A stretch of DNA of 64,000 bases from Defluviitoga tunisiensis (GTDB lineage: Bacteria; Thermotogota; Thermotogae; Petrotogales; Petrotogaceae), in contig NZ_LN824141.1 of assembly GCF_000953715.1 (NCBI RefSeq), positions 928,676 through 992,675 of the forward strand. The letters run 5' to 3'. Positions 32,175 through 42,218 of this stretch are shown in pieces. The notes below the pieces were generated by a model that worked only from the letters and a program-made list of their open reading frames with translations, was not told where the DNA came from and made no database searches. Positions within the stretch are counted from its first letter, which is position 1. Each line of letters starts with the position of its first letter. The position numbers were made by a program, and so were the translations under genes.

Positions 32175-33077
32175 ATGAATGTGAAAGGGAAGTATAAGAG
32201 ACAAGACATGAACCTTGCTTTTTGGCTTATCTTACCTACTCTACTCGCTATAGGTATAACCGCATTTTATCCCTTAGGTCAAACTATTTATGATAGCTTT
32301 TTCAAATGGTCTTTAAGGCCCGGTTTTCAAAGAGAATTTGTTGGATTTCAAAATTATATTAATTTATTTAAAGACCAACGTTTTTTATCAGCTTTATGGA
32401 ATACAATATACTTTACAATATTTTCAGTACTAATAGAGTTTATACTAGGATTGGCAACTGCGTTAGTTTTAAATGCTGATTTTAAACTCAGAGGATTGGT
32501 AAGGGCTGCTGTGCTAATTCCTTGGGCTATACCAACAGCAGTATCTTCGCAGATGTGGAAATGGATGTATAACGATCAATATGGCGTTATTAGTTTAATG
32601 TTGTATAACATAGGTCTTCTTGAACCAGGTACTCCCATTTTAGGAACCCCAGGACTTGCTATGGCTGCTATTATTGCTGTTGATGTCTGGAAAACCACCC
32701 CTTTTGTGGCACTTTTACTACTAGCAGGGCTTCAAACAATATCAACTGAACTATACGAAGCTGCTCGAATAGATGGGGCAGGTTTATGGAAACAATTTAC
32801 TTCAATTACGCTACCCATTTTAAGACCAACAATAGGTGTTACTTTGATATTTAGAACATTAGATGCCTTGAGAGTTTTTGACGTTGTCTACATAATGACA
32901 CAAGGAGCCGTAGGAACCGAAACTCTAGCCGTGTATAACAGATCTCTTCTTATGGATAATATATTCTCGCCTAGAGGTTTATTTGGCTATGGATCTGCTT
33001 TATCTGTGGTTATTTTCTTGATAATCGGCGTATTTACTATTATTTATATGCGCTCTTTGAACATCAAATTGGATTGA
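32175..33077 (+). CDS. Sugar ABC transporter permease, MalF type
   Basis: 300 residues; ATG with GGGGGTG upstream. Six membrane helices. The ATPase-contact EAA loop reads YEAARIDGAGLWKQFTSITLP. The short periplasmic part and the N-terminal LAFWLILPTLLAIGITAFYPL are typical of carbohydrate uptake family 1 permeases. It pairs with the next gene to form the membrane channel. Confidence 0.93.
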   Translation: MNVKGKYKRQDMNLAFWLILPTLLAIGITAFYPLGQTIYDSFFKWSLRPGFQREFVGFQNYINLFKDQRFLSALWNTIYFTIFSVLIEFILGLATALVLNADFKLRGLVRAAVLIPWAIPTAVSSQMWKWMYNDQYGVISLMLYNIGLLEPGTPILGTPGLAMAAIIAVDVWKTTPFVALLLLAGLQTISTELYEAARIDGAGLWKQFTSITLPILRPTIGVTLIFRTLDALRVFDVVYIMTQGAVGTETLAVYNRSLLMDNIFSPRGLFGYGSALSVVIFLIIGVFTIIYMRSLNIKLD

Positions 33078-33091
33078 GGAGTTGATGAATT

Positions 33092-33943
33092 ATGAGATGG
33101 GGAATGAAAGCAAAAAAGACAACGCAAAAAACTATTCTTTACATAATTGTGATTTTAATGGTGATTTTCTATATATTTCCATTTTATTGGGCTATTAAAA
33201 GTTCTTTTACTTCAGATAAATTTTTATTTACAAAAGATATAAAGTTTTGGCCTCAGGGCTTTACTTTTGAAAATTATAAGAAGGTATTTACTGAAAGACC
33301 TTTCGGTTTAAACATTCTAAACTCTATTATAGTAGCAGGTGCTACAACTATCTTTTCTCTCATAGTAGGTTCATTTTCTGCTTATGCAATAGCTCGTTTA
33401 AAAATTCCAGGCAAATCTGCACTAATGCTCTTAATTTTGGCTGTTAGTATGTTTCCACAAGTTTCTATTTTGGGTGGATTGTTTCAATTATTAAGAAAAA
33501 TGGGTTTGATCAATTCTTATCCAGGGTTGATAATACCATATATTGCTTTGAATTTACCTTTGACTACATGGATATTGCAAAACTTTTTTAGGGAGCTTCC
33601 CAAAGAAATTGAAGAATCCGCATATATAGATGGTTGTTCAAAGTTTGAAACTCTCTGGAGAATAGTATTACCTCTTTCTGCACCCGGGCTTGTTACAACT
33701 GGTTTGTTGGCGTTTATTCAAGCATGGAATGAATTCTTATTTGCACTTACATTTATGCAAACTCCTGAGAAGTATACCGTTCCAGTTGCAATAGCCATGT
33801 TCACAGGAAAAACTTTTTATGAAGTACCATGGGGACAATTGATGGCGGCCTCTGTTATTGTTACGACTCCTTTAGTTGTTCTTGTTTTGATTTTTCAAAA
33901 CAAGATAGTTCAGGGGTTGACAGCAGGTAGTGTTAAAGGATAG
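33092..33943 (+). CDS. Sugar ABC transporter permease, MalG type
   Basis: 283 residues; ATG 33092 after GAGGAG. Six membrane helices; EAA loop EESAYIDGCSKFETLWRIVLP. The first helix has the family's FPFYWAIKSSF. It lies 14 bp after the MalF-type gene. The energising ATPase is missing from the operon, so a shared MsmK-like ATPase elsewhere is expected. Confidence 0.93.
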   Translation: MRWGMKAKKTTQKTILYIIVILMVIFYIFPFYWAIKSSFTSDKFLFTKDIKFWPQGFTFENYKKVFTERPFGLNILNSIIVAGATTIFSLIVGSFSAYAIARLKIPGKSALMLLILAVSMFPQVSILGGLFQLLRKMGLINSYPGLIIPYIALNLPLTTWILQNFFRELPKEIEESAYIDGCSKFETLWRIVLPLSAPGLVTTGLLAFIQAWNEFLFALTFMQTPEKYTVPVAIAMFTGKTFYEVPWGQLMAASVIVTTPLVVLVLIFQNKIVQGLTAGSVKG

Positions 33944-33958
33944 GAGGGTAATTATTGT

Positions 33959-35284
33959 ATGAAATCACTTTTTGGAACTGATGGGATAAGAGATGTTGTA
34001 AATGAAAAGTTAACGTGTGAATTAGCAATGAAACTAGGCAATGCTGTAGCAAACCTTTTTAGTAATAAGTACAAAAAATTGTATTTAGCAAGAGATACAA
34101 GGAATTCTGGTAAAATGTTAGAACTTGCTATAGCAAGCGGCGCTTTAGCAGGAGGTATGAACGTTGAATCGTGTGGTGTTTTAACTACCCCTGCACTTGC
34201 ATACATTACACATAAAGAAAGAGCTTTAGGTATTGTTATATCTGCATCTCACAATCCGCCTATATACAATGGATTAAAGGTAATATGTGAAGGGTATAAA
34301 ATATCTGATGAGATTGAAGAAAAATTAGAAGAGATAATGTTAGGTGGGTTATTAAAGTACTGTAACTACACAGAAATTGGAACATATATTGAAGACTCTT
34401 CTAAACAAGAATATATAAATTACATACTTTCAACCTACAATAATAAGTTATCTTCAATAAACTACAAAATAGCGGTTGATGTTGCTAACGGTGCTGCAGG
34501 CGCTATAATAGATGATGTTTTTGGAAGACTTGGATTAAGTTATGACGTGTATTTTAATACTCCAAATGGCTTAAATATAAACGATAATTGTGGTTCTACC
34601 TCTTGGAAAAGTCTATCAAACATTGTCAAAGAAGATGGTTATGATCTTGGAATTTTGTTTGACGGAGACGCAGATAGATGTCTATTTTTAGACAGTCAAG
34701 GTAACCTTGTAGATGGAGATGCGTTAATAGCTATTAATGCTTTAAAATTAAAAGAACAAGGCAGATTAAATAACAATATCGTAGTAACAACTGTAATGAG
34801 CAATCTAGGATTAGAATATTACTTAAAGTCCCATGGTCTAATTCTTTTAAGAGCGGATGTTGGGGATAAATATGTTTTTGAGTTAATGACACAAAAAAAC
34901 GGAACAATAGGCGGCGAACAATCAGGGCATATAATATTCCTTGATAGATCTACAACAGGAGACGGTATTATAACAGCTTTAGAAACTTTAGAAACACTAA
35001 AATTTTTCTCTAAATCTATAGAAGATTTAGTGGCAGAACTTCCAAAATTTCCGCAAGATTTGGAGAATATCACTGTTAAAGATAAAATAAAAATTATGAA
35101 GGATAAAAGATTAGAAGAACTAAAGAGAAAGTACGAACATATAGACAATTTTAGGGTTCTTGTTAGACCTTCTGGAACAGAGCATATTATCAGGGTTATG
35201 AGTGAAGGGACAGATAAAAATATAGTCAAGCAATGTATAAATGAGTTTAGTCAATTAATACGAAAGTTAGATAGCGAATATTAA
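33959..35284 (+). CDS. Phosphoglucosamine mutase-like phosphohexomutase
   Basis: 441 residues; ATG with AGGAGGG upstream. N-terminal LFGTDGIRDVVNEKLT, phosphoserine loop ISASHNPPIYNG, metal loop FDGDADR, sugar loop GGEQSGHI and phosphate loop VRPSGTEHIIRVM. FGTDGIR with GGEQSGH is the GlmM pattern: glucosamine-6- to glucosamine-1-phosphate for peptidoglycan. It follows the sugar permease by 15 bp, which raises the alternative of a hexose mutase serving the imported sugar. Confidence 0.88.
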   Translation: MKSLFGTDGIRDVVNEKLTCELAMKLGNAVANLFSNKYKKLYLARDTRNSGKMLELAIASGALAGGMNVESCGVLTTPALAYITHKERALGIVISASHNPPIYNGLKVICEGYKISDEIEEKLEEIMLGGLLKYCNYTEIGTYIEDSSKQEYINYILSTYNNKLSSINYKIAVDVANGAAGAIIDDVFGRLGLSYDVYFNTPNGLNINDNCGSTSWKSLSNIVKEDGYDLGILFDGDADRCLFLDSQGNLVDGDALIAINALKLKEQGRLNNNIVVTTVMSNLGLEYYLKSHGLILLRADVGDKYVFELMTQKNGTIGGEQSGHIIFLDRSTTGDGIITALETLETLKFFSKSIEDLVAELPKFPQDLENITVKDKIKIMKDKRLEELKRKYEHIDNFRVLVRPSGTEHIIRVMSEGTDKNIVKQCINEFSQLIRKLDSEY

Positions 35285-35296
35285 CTAACTACAATA

Positions 35297-35332
35297 TAAA
35301 AAACCCGGGAGATTTTACCCCGGGTTTTAATT
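35297..35332. terminator. Bidirectional terminator
   Basis: AAACCCGGG-agatttta-CCCGGGTTT, with T runs on both strands, between the convergent mutase and HtrA genes. Confidence 0.9.
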
Positions 35333-35350
35333 TATGTTTATTGTAAAATA

Positions 35351-36715
35351 TTATCTATAGAAAAATTGAATAACATATCTAACATTACTTCTATAAACGA
35401 TCAAGGCTACATAACTGTTTTTCTCAACAGAAGAAGCTATTTTTTCCCAATCACTGACATTTTTAATGTCATAATATACCCCGTTAACTGCTATTTCTGT
35501 TATAACATCACCAACTTTTAGGCCTAAAACGTACTTATTATCAACTATTTCTTCTACCAGGACGCCTTGAATATCTTTTTTAATGTTATACGTCTTTCTA
35601 TCTTCATCTGTAATGTTTCTAACCCTTATTCCAAAATATTCTTGAGCTTTTGCGACAGCGGTTTGCCCTTCAAGTTTAACCTTAAAGGTTAATCTTTCTC
35701 CGAATCTATCAACGACAACTTCTACCTCAGTACCAGCAGGATAGGTTGAAACTAAAGAACTAAGGTCATTCATAGTCTCAATCTTTTTACCGTCAAATTC
35801 AATAATAACGTCCTGTGGTTGAATACCACTTTTTTCAGCTGCACTACCCTGATCTACATGGGTTACATATGCTCCGTAGTCTACTTTTAATCCTAATGAT
35901 TTCTTAAGATCTTCAGTTACATTTTGAATGTGAACTCCTAGGTATCCTCTCTGAAAAGTGCCTATTTCCATTACAGAAAGAGCAAATCTCTTTGCAATAT
36001 TAATAGGTATTGCAAAACCTATATTTACATTACCCAACTCAGGATCTACAGCAATAGCTGTGTTTATCCCAATTACTTCTCCATGAATATTTAAAAGAGG
36101 TCCACCACTATTTCCTGGGTTAATAGAGGCATCTGTTTGTAAAAGTCCGTAGTAGCTTCCATCTCCTTCAGGCTTTGTAATAGTTCTGTTAGTTGCGCTT
36201 AAAACTCCAACCGTTACGGTATTTTGAAGTCCCAAAGGATTTCCAATTGCGATAACCCATTCACCTATTTTCACGTTATCAGAATTTCCTAATTCTAAAA
36301 TAGGGAGTTTTTCATCGGTTTTAAGTTTTATTATAGCTAAATCAAGGTCAGAATCTCCACCAATTAATTCAGCTTCATATTTTTTCCCATTTGATAAAGT
36401 AACAGTGATTTCTTTTGCTTTTTCTATTACATGATAATTAGTCAGTATATAACCATCTTCATGGAAAATAAAACCTGATCCTAGACCTTTTGTTTGATAT
36501 TCAGGAATATCTAATCCAAAAAAGCGTTCAAAAAAATATTGTGTAAATGGGTCAATTTGAACAGCAACTGTTCGAGTTGTTTCAATATTTACAACAGCCG
36601 GTGCAGCAACTTCAACTACATTTACTATAGGGCTTTCATAATCCAAGTTAACTGCAGCAAAAGAAGTCAGCGAGATAAGAATAGCCATTATTACTACCAT
36701 AAACGATTTTTTCAT
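35351..36715 (-). CDS. HtrA/Deg family secreted serine protease
   Basis: 454 residues; GGAGG before ATG. Signal peptide 1-20. Chymotrypsin-fold triad: His in LTNYHVIE, Asp in DSDLDLAII, Ser in NPGNSGGPLLN. Two PDZ domains follow: first around RGYLGVHIQNVTE, second around QEYFGIRVRNITDEDR. It degrades or refolds misfolded envelope proteins. Monocistronic, convergent with the GlmM-like gene. Confidence 0.94.
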   Translation of the reverse strand: MKKSFMVVIMAILISLTSFAAVNLDYESPIVNVVEVAAPAVVNIETTRTVAVQIDPFTQYFFERFFGLDIPEYQTKGLGSGFIFHEDGYILTNYHVIEKAKEITVTLSNGKKYEAELIGGDSDLDLAIIKLKTDEKLPILELGNSDNVKIGEWVIAIGNPLGLQNTVTVGVLSATNRTITKPEGDGSYYGLLQTDASINPGNSGGPLLNIHGEVIGINTAIAVDPELGNVNIGFAIPINIAKRFALSVMEIGTFQRGYLGVHIQNVTEDLKKSLGLKVDYGAYVTHVDQGSAAEKSGIQPQDVIIEFDGKKIETMNDLSSLVSTYPAGTEVEVVVDRFGERLTFKVKLEGQTAVAKAQEYFGIRVRNITDEDRKTYNIKKDIQGVLVEEIVDNKYVLGLKVGDVITEIAVNGVYYDIKNVSDWEKIASSVEKNSYVALIVYRSNVRYVIQFFYR

Positions 36716-36823
36716 ATTAACACCTCCATTAATTATATTCTAATATAATTATATAATCTCCTCTTAAAAGAAACTTAAAAAGAGAATTAAATCGAGTAAA
36801 GTGTTTGTGGGATTAACGAAGAT

Positions 36824-37432
36824 TTATTCTGGATTTATCATTTTCCTGCTTCCGGGTTTTACTAATTCATACCCTTTTTTACATAAAGGACAAACGTCAG
36901 GGGTGTATATGTTTGTTTTGATATTAACTAAAGAAATTATTTTACGATCAAGAAGAGTAGATTTTTCAGACCTATTAACTATACAGGAAAAAAGCACGAC
37001 CTCACCTTCAGATTCATTAACCACTTTTGCTACTTCAAGAGAAGATTTTCCGGTAGTTATAACATCTTCAACTATAACAACTTTTAAACCTTTATCTATT
37101 TTTTGACCTCTTCTAAGTGTCATATCGCCACTTTCTTCTCTTTCTGTAAAAATAAAAGGGACTTTTAAAGCCCTTGCAACTTCATAACCAATTATAATTC
37201 CACCTAAAGCGGGAGATACTACTAAGTCTATTTTTGTGTTAATTTGATTAGCAATTAATCGACCAAATAATTCTGCATACTTAGGATACTGTAAAACCTT
37301 AGCACACTGAATATATGTATCAGAATGCAACCCAGAAGATAACAAAAAATGACCTTGTAAAAAAGCCTCTGTCTCTTTTAATATAGCTAAAACATCAGAT
37401 TCTTTATAATCCGTCTTCTCATTTTGTGTCAT
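36824..37432 (-). CDS. pyrE: Orotate phosphoribosyltransferase
   Basis: 202 residues. PRPP-binding motif VVIVEDVITTGKS, with FTEREESGDMTLRRGQ preceding it and SSGLHSDTYIQCAKVLQYP near the N-terminus. The extended C-terminus TPDVCPLCKKGYEL carries a CxxC. It converts orotate and PRPP to OMP in pyrimidine synthesis. No other pyr genes are adjacent. AGGAGGG is 13 nt from the ATG, a long spacing. Confidence 0.92.
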   Translation of the reverse strand: MTQNEKTDYKESDVLAILKETEAFLQGHFLLSSGLHSDTYIQCAKVLQYPKYAELFGRLIANQINTKIDLVVSPALGGIIIGYEVARALKVPFIFTEREESGDMTLRRGQKIDKGLKVVIVEDVITTGKSSLEVAKVVNESEGEVVLFSCIVNRSEKSTLLDRKIISLVNIKTNIYTPDVCPLCKKGYELVKPGSRKMINPE

Positions 37433-37513
37433 ATAATAAATAATCCCTCCTGTATGTTATTAATACTCACTAAAAAATTCAAAACAATTAATTTTAAATT
37501 ATTAATGATTTTT

Positions 37514-37702
37514 GTAGAGACGACCTATATGGGCGTCTCATGGTTTTGATCATAGTTAAAATCAATGTATAAATTATTTTTATATGGCTTGATTGTTGAA
37601 ATCTATTTCAAATCTCGGAGACGCGCGTATAGCACGTCTCTACAACTAATAATCAACGCTGGTTTATAATAAAACGAAATGAGCGTATAGCACGTCTCTA
37701 CA
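37514..37702. repeat. Family B hairpin repeats, three copies
   Basis: Subtype B1 at 37517-37539 (GAGACGACC...GGGCGTCTC). Subtype B2 at 37618-37640 (GAGACGCGCG...CACGTCTC) with flank tacaactaataatcaacgct. A truncated B2 lies at 37681-37699. The same flanks occur at 44970-45000. No gene is seen in 37433-37794. Confidence 0.88.
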
Positions 37703-37794
37703 ACTTAAAATAAATTCTTTTAATCACAAACAAATCAGGTAAATTATTAGAGTAGTAAGAAAGTTGCATATAGAAATGTTGTGGATATTTTTAA

Positions 37795-38547
37795 CTAACT
37801 TGAAAGATAAAAATTTAATATTGTTTCTAAAAACTTATTTTTATTATATACACACTCAAATAATTCATGCTTTCCTTTATTAAAAGAGATAATATTTATA
37901 TTTGGATTTTGAATTTTTTCATATTCGCTTATATTGACAACTTTATCGTCAGTTCCATATAGTAATAATGTTTGGACATCAATCTTGTCTATATCTTTTA
38001 ATGCGAGTTCTGCTTGTGCAAACATTCCAATAGCAGATTCAACTGTAATTTTATCGTGAACAAGTGGATCCCTTTTATATTCTTCACAGACTTTTCTGTT
38101 TGTTGATAAATCAAAGGGATCTATTCTATTAGAAAAAGTTAGTTTTGGAAAAACAGAAAGCATATTAAGAAGCCACTTCATTTGACTGATGTCGCCTAAA
38201 GCTGGGGATGAAAGCACAAGTTTTTTTGGTTTGTTTTCTGTTATTTCAACAAACCGTGCAGCTAATAAACCACCTAACGAATGACCAAATAAAAAATAAT
38301 CTTCTTGAATATAATTTTCTAGGAAATAGTAAATTTCATAAAAATTACCTATATCTCCTTTTTTCCCATACGAATAACCATGACCTGGCAAGTCGAAGAT
38401 AAATACATCAAAACCCAATTCATTAAAGATTTTGATGAATTTTTCGTACCTGCCAGAATATTCACCTAAACCATGGACTATATACAATTTTGGTTGTTCA
38501 TTTTTAGAAGGTTTATTTGAGATAAAATATCTGTAAAATATTCTCAT
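37795..38547 (-). CDS. Alpha/beta hydrolase (monoacylglycerol lipase-like)
   Basis: 250 residues, no signal peptide. Oxyanion region IVHGLGEYSGRYE, nucleophile elbow FGHSLGGL, acid YGTDDKVV, histidine KGKHELFE. The HGLGEYSGRY and DLPGHGYS segments are typical of the Hydrolase_4 group, cytoplasmic lipases and lysophospholipases. It follows rho by 18 bp on the same strand. Confidence 0.88.
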   Translation of the reverse strand: MRIFYRYFISNKPSKNEQPKLYIVHGLGEYSGRYEKFIKIFNELGFDVFIFDLPGHGYSYGKKGDIGNFYEIYYFLENYIQEDYFLFGHSLGGLLAARFVEITENKPKKLVLSSPALGDISQMKWLLNMLSVFPKLTFSNRIDPFDLSTNRKVCEEYKRDPLVHDKITVESAIGMFAQAELALKDIDKIDVQTLLLYGTDDKVVNISEYEKIQNPNINIISFNKGKHELFECVYNKNKFLETILNFYLSS

Positions 38548-38565
38548 AACATTATTATAACATAG

Positions 38566-39891
38566 TTAAAACACTTTTTGGTTTTCTATAGAAGCCATAA
38601 TTTCATCATTGGTTTTAAATTTTTTCATTAGGCTTAAAATAAATTCTAAGGCTTCTTTTGGAGACATATCATTAATAAATTTTCGCAAAATAATGACATT
38701 TTTGAGTTCATTTTTAGAGTATAATAATTCTTCTTTTCTAGTTCCTGATAGTTTTAAATTAATAGCTGGAAAGATTCTTTCGTTAGCTAGTTCTCTAGCA
38801 AGAACAAGCTCCATATTACCTGTTCCTTTAAATTCTTCGAAGATAACTTCATCCATTTTAGAACCGGTTTCTACTAAAGCGGTTGCAATCATGGTTAAGC
38901 TTCCGCCTTCCCTTATTTTTCTTGCAGCACCGAAGAATTTTTTAGGAAAGATTATAGCAGCCGGATCTAAACCACCACTCAACAACTTACCACTAGAAGG
39001 AACATATAAATTATATTCTCTAGCAAAACGGGTTAAACTGTCAATCAATACTACAACGTCATGACCAAACTCTACCAACCTTTTAAAATGATCAAGTGCC
39101 ATTTCAGTAATTTTAATTTGATTTTGTGGATCCATATCAAAAGGTGCCGCTATAACATGAGCATCTACAGTATCTCTGATATCTGTTACTTCCTCAGGTC
39201 TTTCATCGATTAGAAGAATGTATCTTCGCGTTTCAGGATAATTTGCTGCAATAGAATTAGCAATATCCTTAAGCAAGGTAGTTTTTCCGGCTTTTGGTGG
39301 AGCAACGATAAGACCTCTCTGACCAAAACCAACTGGTGAGAATAGATCAATTATTCTAGAACTCAAAGGACTATTTTTATGTTCTAGAACCATTCTTTCG
39401 GTAGGATATTCGGGAGTTAGATTTTCAAAAGATATCCTGTCTCTTGCATTTTCAGGAGGCAAAGAGTTTATAGCCTCTATTCTAAGAAGCGCAAAGAATC
39501 TTTCTCCTTCTTTTGGCGGTCTTACTTGACCAGCTACTATATCGCCAGTAAATAGGTTAAACTTTTTAATCTGAGACTGTGACACATACACATCATCAGA
39601 TCCTGGTAGCAGTGAATTGTCAATACTTCTTAAAAAGCCGTAACCGTCTGGAAGAATTTCAAGTATGCCTTCGTAGAAAAAATAACCGATTGACTCCGTT
39701 TGTTTTCTTAAGATTGCAAATTTCAACTCATTTTTTGTCATTTTAGAATAATTAGCGATTTCAAATTTTCTGGCTAGATCGTAAAGATCTTTCCTTGACA
39801 TCTCGTTTAATTTAGCCATATCAATTTCAACGGCTTGTATGTTGTCTTTAGTTTGCTTTTTAGAAACTAAGTTACTATCTGTTTCATCCAT
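38566..39891 (-). CDS. rho: Transcription termination factor Rho
   Basis: 441 residues from ATG 39891 with AAGGAGG 9 nt upstream; the frame runs back to GTG 39927 but that includes the ribosome site. N-terminal helical Rho_N (MSRKDLYDLARKFEI), then the cold-shock-type RNA-binding domain (EGILEILPDGYGFLRS). ATPase: Walker A APPKAGKTTLLK, Walker B VVLIDSLTRFAREYN, R-loop LDPAAI. It is an RNA-dependent hexameric helicase. Confidence 0.95.
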   Translation of the reverse strand: MDETDSNLVSKKQTKDNIQAVEIDMAKLNEMSRKDLYDLARKFEIANYSKMTKNELKFAILRKQTESIGYFFYEGILEILPDGYGFLRSIDNSLLPGSDDVYVSQSQIKKFNLFTGDIVAGQVRPPKEGERFFALLRIEAINSLPPENARDRISFENLTPEYPTERMVLEHKNSPLSSRIIDLFSPVGFGQRGLIVAPPKAGKTTLLKDIANSIAANYPETRRYILLIDERPEEVTDIRDTVDAHVIAAPFDMDPQNQIKITEMALDHFKRLVEFGHDVVVLIDSLTRFAREYNLYVPSSGKLLSGGLDPAAIIFPKKFFGAARKIREGGSLTMIATALVETGSKMDEVIFEEFKGTGNMELVLARELANERIFPAINLKLSGTRKEELLYSKNELKNVIILRKFINDMSPKEALEFILSLMKKFKTNDEIMASIENQKVF

Positions 39892-40019
39892 TCTAGTAAA
39901 CCTCCTTAAAAAATCTTTTTTGCTCACTTTAGAAATTCTAAAATTCGTCTTATATGTATGTTTTGGATTTAGTTATTTTAATAGATCCGCAACTTTTTGG
40001 TATTTGTAACAAGGGGATG

Positions 40020-40038
40020 AGGGCTGAGCCCTAGACCC
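40020..40038 (-). repeat. Family A repeat, copy 4
   Basis: Core AGGGCTGAGCCCTAGACCC, with cttttttggtatttgtaac-like flank just before. A separate 17-bp inverted repeat, CAAGTAGT-a-ACTACTTG, lies at 40191-40207. Otherwise 39892-40394 is AT-rich with no gene seen. Confidence 0.75.
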
Positions 40039-40394
40039 ACACAATAAATTCAGTATTTTTGCAATTTTAGAGAAGCACGAATTACGTAACTTATGGTTTT
40101 AAATGATTTACATTCAATACTAGCGATCTGCTAATTATCAAAAATCATAAAGAGATAAAAGGCATTATTATATAACACACAGCCTACACGCAAGTAGTAA
40201 CTACTTGTTCAATAGCAAAAACCTATAGATTTAAATATATCTATCAGATTTTCTTAAACAATCATAATTAATGATTTTATCAGTATAAATTAGGAAAATA
40301 AGTCATAAAAGATAAAAATAGCAGAAAACAAGAAGAAATTAATCATATAATATACTAACTATTATGAAAAAATAATTAACCAAAAGATGAAGAA

Positions 40395-41339
40395 CTATTT
40401 TGTTAGGGTTGTGCCAGGAATAGCAGTAACCGGGGTAATGGTATTAGTAGCTAAATCCAACACTATTTCGCCTTCAAAATTTTCATCTAGGGCATAATTT
40501 AAAGACACTAAAGCTATTTTTAATTGTTCATCATCAGGTTCTTTGGTTGTCAGCTTTTGAAGCATTAACCCAGGATATGCAAGAATCTTACCTATCTTTG
40601 TATTAATAATCTTTGCTGTAAATCGTTGAAACTCATAAGCTACTCCAGCAACTACTGGTAACAATACAATCCTTGAAATAATCTTTTCTATCGTAGAGTT
40701 CCATCCAAGACCACCAGATATTGCAAACACAACAACTGAAGCGAAAACGGTTATTATTAGAAAGCTTGTACCACACCTAGGATGAAGTGTTGTATACTTT
40801 TTAGCATGAGTTACATCTAAAGGTTCACCATTTTCATAGGTGTAAACACTCTTATGTTCTGCCCCATGATACTGAAAAACTCGTTTGATATCTTTCATAA
40901 ACGAGATTGCCCAAATATAAGCTAAAACAAGAAAAGCTCTAATAAGTCCTTCTATAAGGGCAAACAAAAACTCCGATTCAATGTGAAAAGGCTTGGTAAC
41001 AAGAACCGGCAAGACACCAAAACCTAAAGTAGCAACAACTACAGCAATTAATATAGCAAAGACCATATCCTTTGTTGTTAATTCTTCTTCATCTTCACCA
41101 GACACCTTTGCAGAATACGATAAGGCACCCATCCCTATAATCATTGAATGAATCAAAACAAAAATTCCTCGTATAAACGGTATTTTTTCCCATATTCCCC
41201 ATGAATCATCATTTATTTTTTTAACAGCAATTTTTCCATCGCTTCTTTTAACAGCAACAACGGTATTGACACCTTTCATCATTACGCCTTCAATGACCGC
41301 TTGTCCGCCTACTGTTTTAGGTTTCTCTTTTGACACCAT
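40395..41339 (-). CDS. DUF1385 family membrane protein (YqhQ-like)
   Basis: 314 residues. N-terminal GGQAVIEGVMMKG is the family hallmark. Several membrane helices, a central QYHGAEHKSVYTYENGE and HPRCGTSFLI are conserved, suggesting a metal or ligand site. Function is unknown in the family. Its start lies inside the end of the preceding small gene (23-bp overlap), so translation is probably coupled. Confidence 0.88.
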   Translation of the reverse strand: MVSKEKPKTVGGQAVIEGVMMKGVNTVVAVKRSDGKIAVKKINDDSWGIWEKIPFIRGIFVLIHSMIIGMGALSYSAKVSGEDEEELTTKDMVFAILIAVVVATLGFGVLPVLVTKPFHIESEFLFALIEGLIRAFLVLAYIWAISFMKDIKRVFQYHGAEHKSVYTYENGEPLDVTHAKKYTTLHPRCGTSFLIITVFASVVVFAISGGLGWNSTIEKIISRIVLLPVVAGVAYEFQRFTAKIINTKIGKILAYPGLMLQKLTTKEPDDEQLKIALVSLNYALDENFEGEIVLDLATNTITPVTAIPGTTLTK

Positions 41340-41571
41340 TTATCCTCCTCAAAATCTCTTCTGCAGCATTTTCTTCGGTTATAAAATAATAAAACTTTAA
41401 TGCCTCCTTGTCTATTCCATTTTCTCTTTTTAGAATTTTGGAAGCACGTTTGCGAAACTCATATCTTTTAGTAGATTCCATCTCAGCAATTTTTTTAACT
41501 ATTTCTAATAGTTCTTGATTCTTTTGGCAAACATCACTGATTTCTTCAATGAGTTGCTCATAATCCGACAT
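41317..41571 (-). CDS. Small helical protein, unknown
   Basis: 84 residues, charged and predicted largely helical (EQLIEEISDVCQKNQELLEI near the N-terminus, ENAAEEILRRINGVK at the end). No recognised domain. It lies between spoVS (24 bp) and the DUF1385 gene (overlapping), in what looks like a three-gene operon. Confidence 0.6.
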   Translation of the reverse strand: MSDYEQLIEEISDVCQKNQELLEIVKKIAEMESTKRYEFRKRASKILKRENGIDKEALKFYYFITEENAAEEILRRINGVKRET

Positions 41572-41595
41572 TTTGGTTACAAAATCTCTTTTACA

Positions 41596-41916
41596 TTATT
41601 GTTCTTCGTTTACTTTATTTACTTCTGCTTCCTTTTCTTCTACCGCTTCACCTGTTGATTTTGCAACAACTTTAAATTTAATACCCGTCCTTTTTTCTGA
41701 ACCAACTTCCACTTCCACAAATCCTGGTATAACATAAATTTCTTTGCCTTTTGCTTCAACAAATCTCTTAGCAATGGCAATAGCCTTAACAGCCTGATTT
41801 ACAGCACCTGCTCCAATAGCTTGTAACTCAACCTCATCAGTCTTTGATAGAACTCCCGCAATTGCTCCAGCAACCTTGTTAGGTGCGGATGAATGACTAA
41901 CTTTTAATACTTCCAT
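41596..41916 (-). CDS. spoVS: SpoVS family protein
   Basis: 106 residues; AAAGGAGGAG before ATG. MEVLKVSHSSAPNKVAGAIAG, then GAGAVNQAVKAIAIAKRF, is the SpoVS signature; it has an Alba-like fold. Named for a Bacillus sporulation protein but common in non-sporulating thermophiles, where a nucleic-acid-binding or regulatory role is presumed. The acidic tail VEEKEAEVNKVNEEQ extends beyond the usual 86 residues. Confidence 0.9.
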   Translation of the reverse strand: MEVLKVSHSSAPNKVAGAIAGVLSKTDEVELQAIGAGAVNQAVKAIAIAKRFVEAKGKEIYVIPGFVEVEVGSEKRTGIKFKVVAKSTGEAVEEKEAEVNKVNEEQ

Positions 41917-42066
41917 GTCTTAGTTCTCCTCCTTTTTGGTAAGGCTATTAACTATATTTTACCATAAATTTTAAATAAGTCAAAGAAGTAATTATAATTT
42001 ATGCAAAAAAAGATTATTCTATGATAAAATATTAAAAGAAAACATTAAACAATTCAATAATCACTG

Positions 42067-42207
42067 TACTTATACAAGGGAAAACGGTGAGAAACCGTTA
42101 CGGTCGCGCCACCGTGATCGGGGACGAAACTTACAAAAGCCACTGGGTTTAACCTGGGAAGGCGTAAGGAGTAGAATGATCCGTAAGTCGGGAGACCTGT
42201 ATAAGTA
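42067..42207 (+). ncRNA. Cobalamin riboswitch
   Basis: Closed by TACTTATAC / GTATAAGTA. Contains AAGGGAAAACGGTGAGAAAC, the GCCACTGGG box, GGGAAGGCG, AGAATGATCCGTAAGTC and GGAGACCTG, the conserved elements of the B12 aptamer. It lies directly before btuFCD and is expected to lower their expression when B12 is bound. Confidence 0.95.
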
Positions 42208-42218
42208 TGAAATATATG

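Noticed and set aside
40191-40207. Terminator at CAAGTAGT-a-ACTACTTG
   Set aside because: No U tract on either strand and far from gene ends; left as an unexplained inverted repeat.
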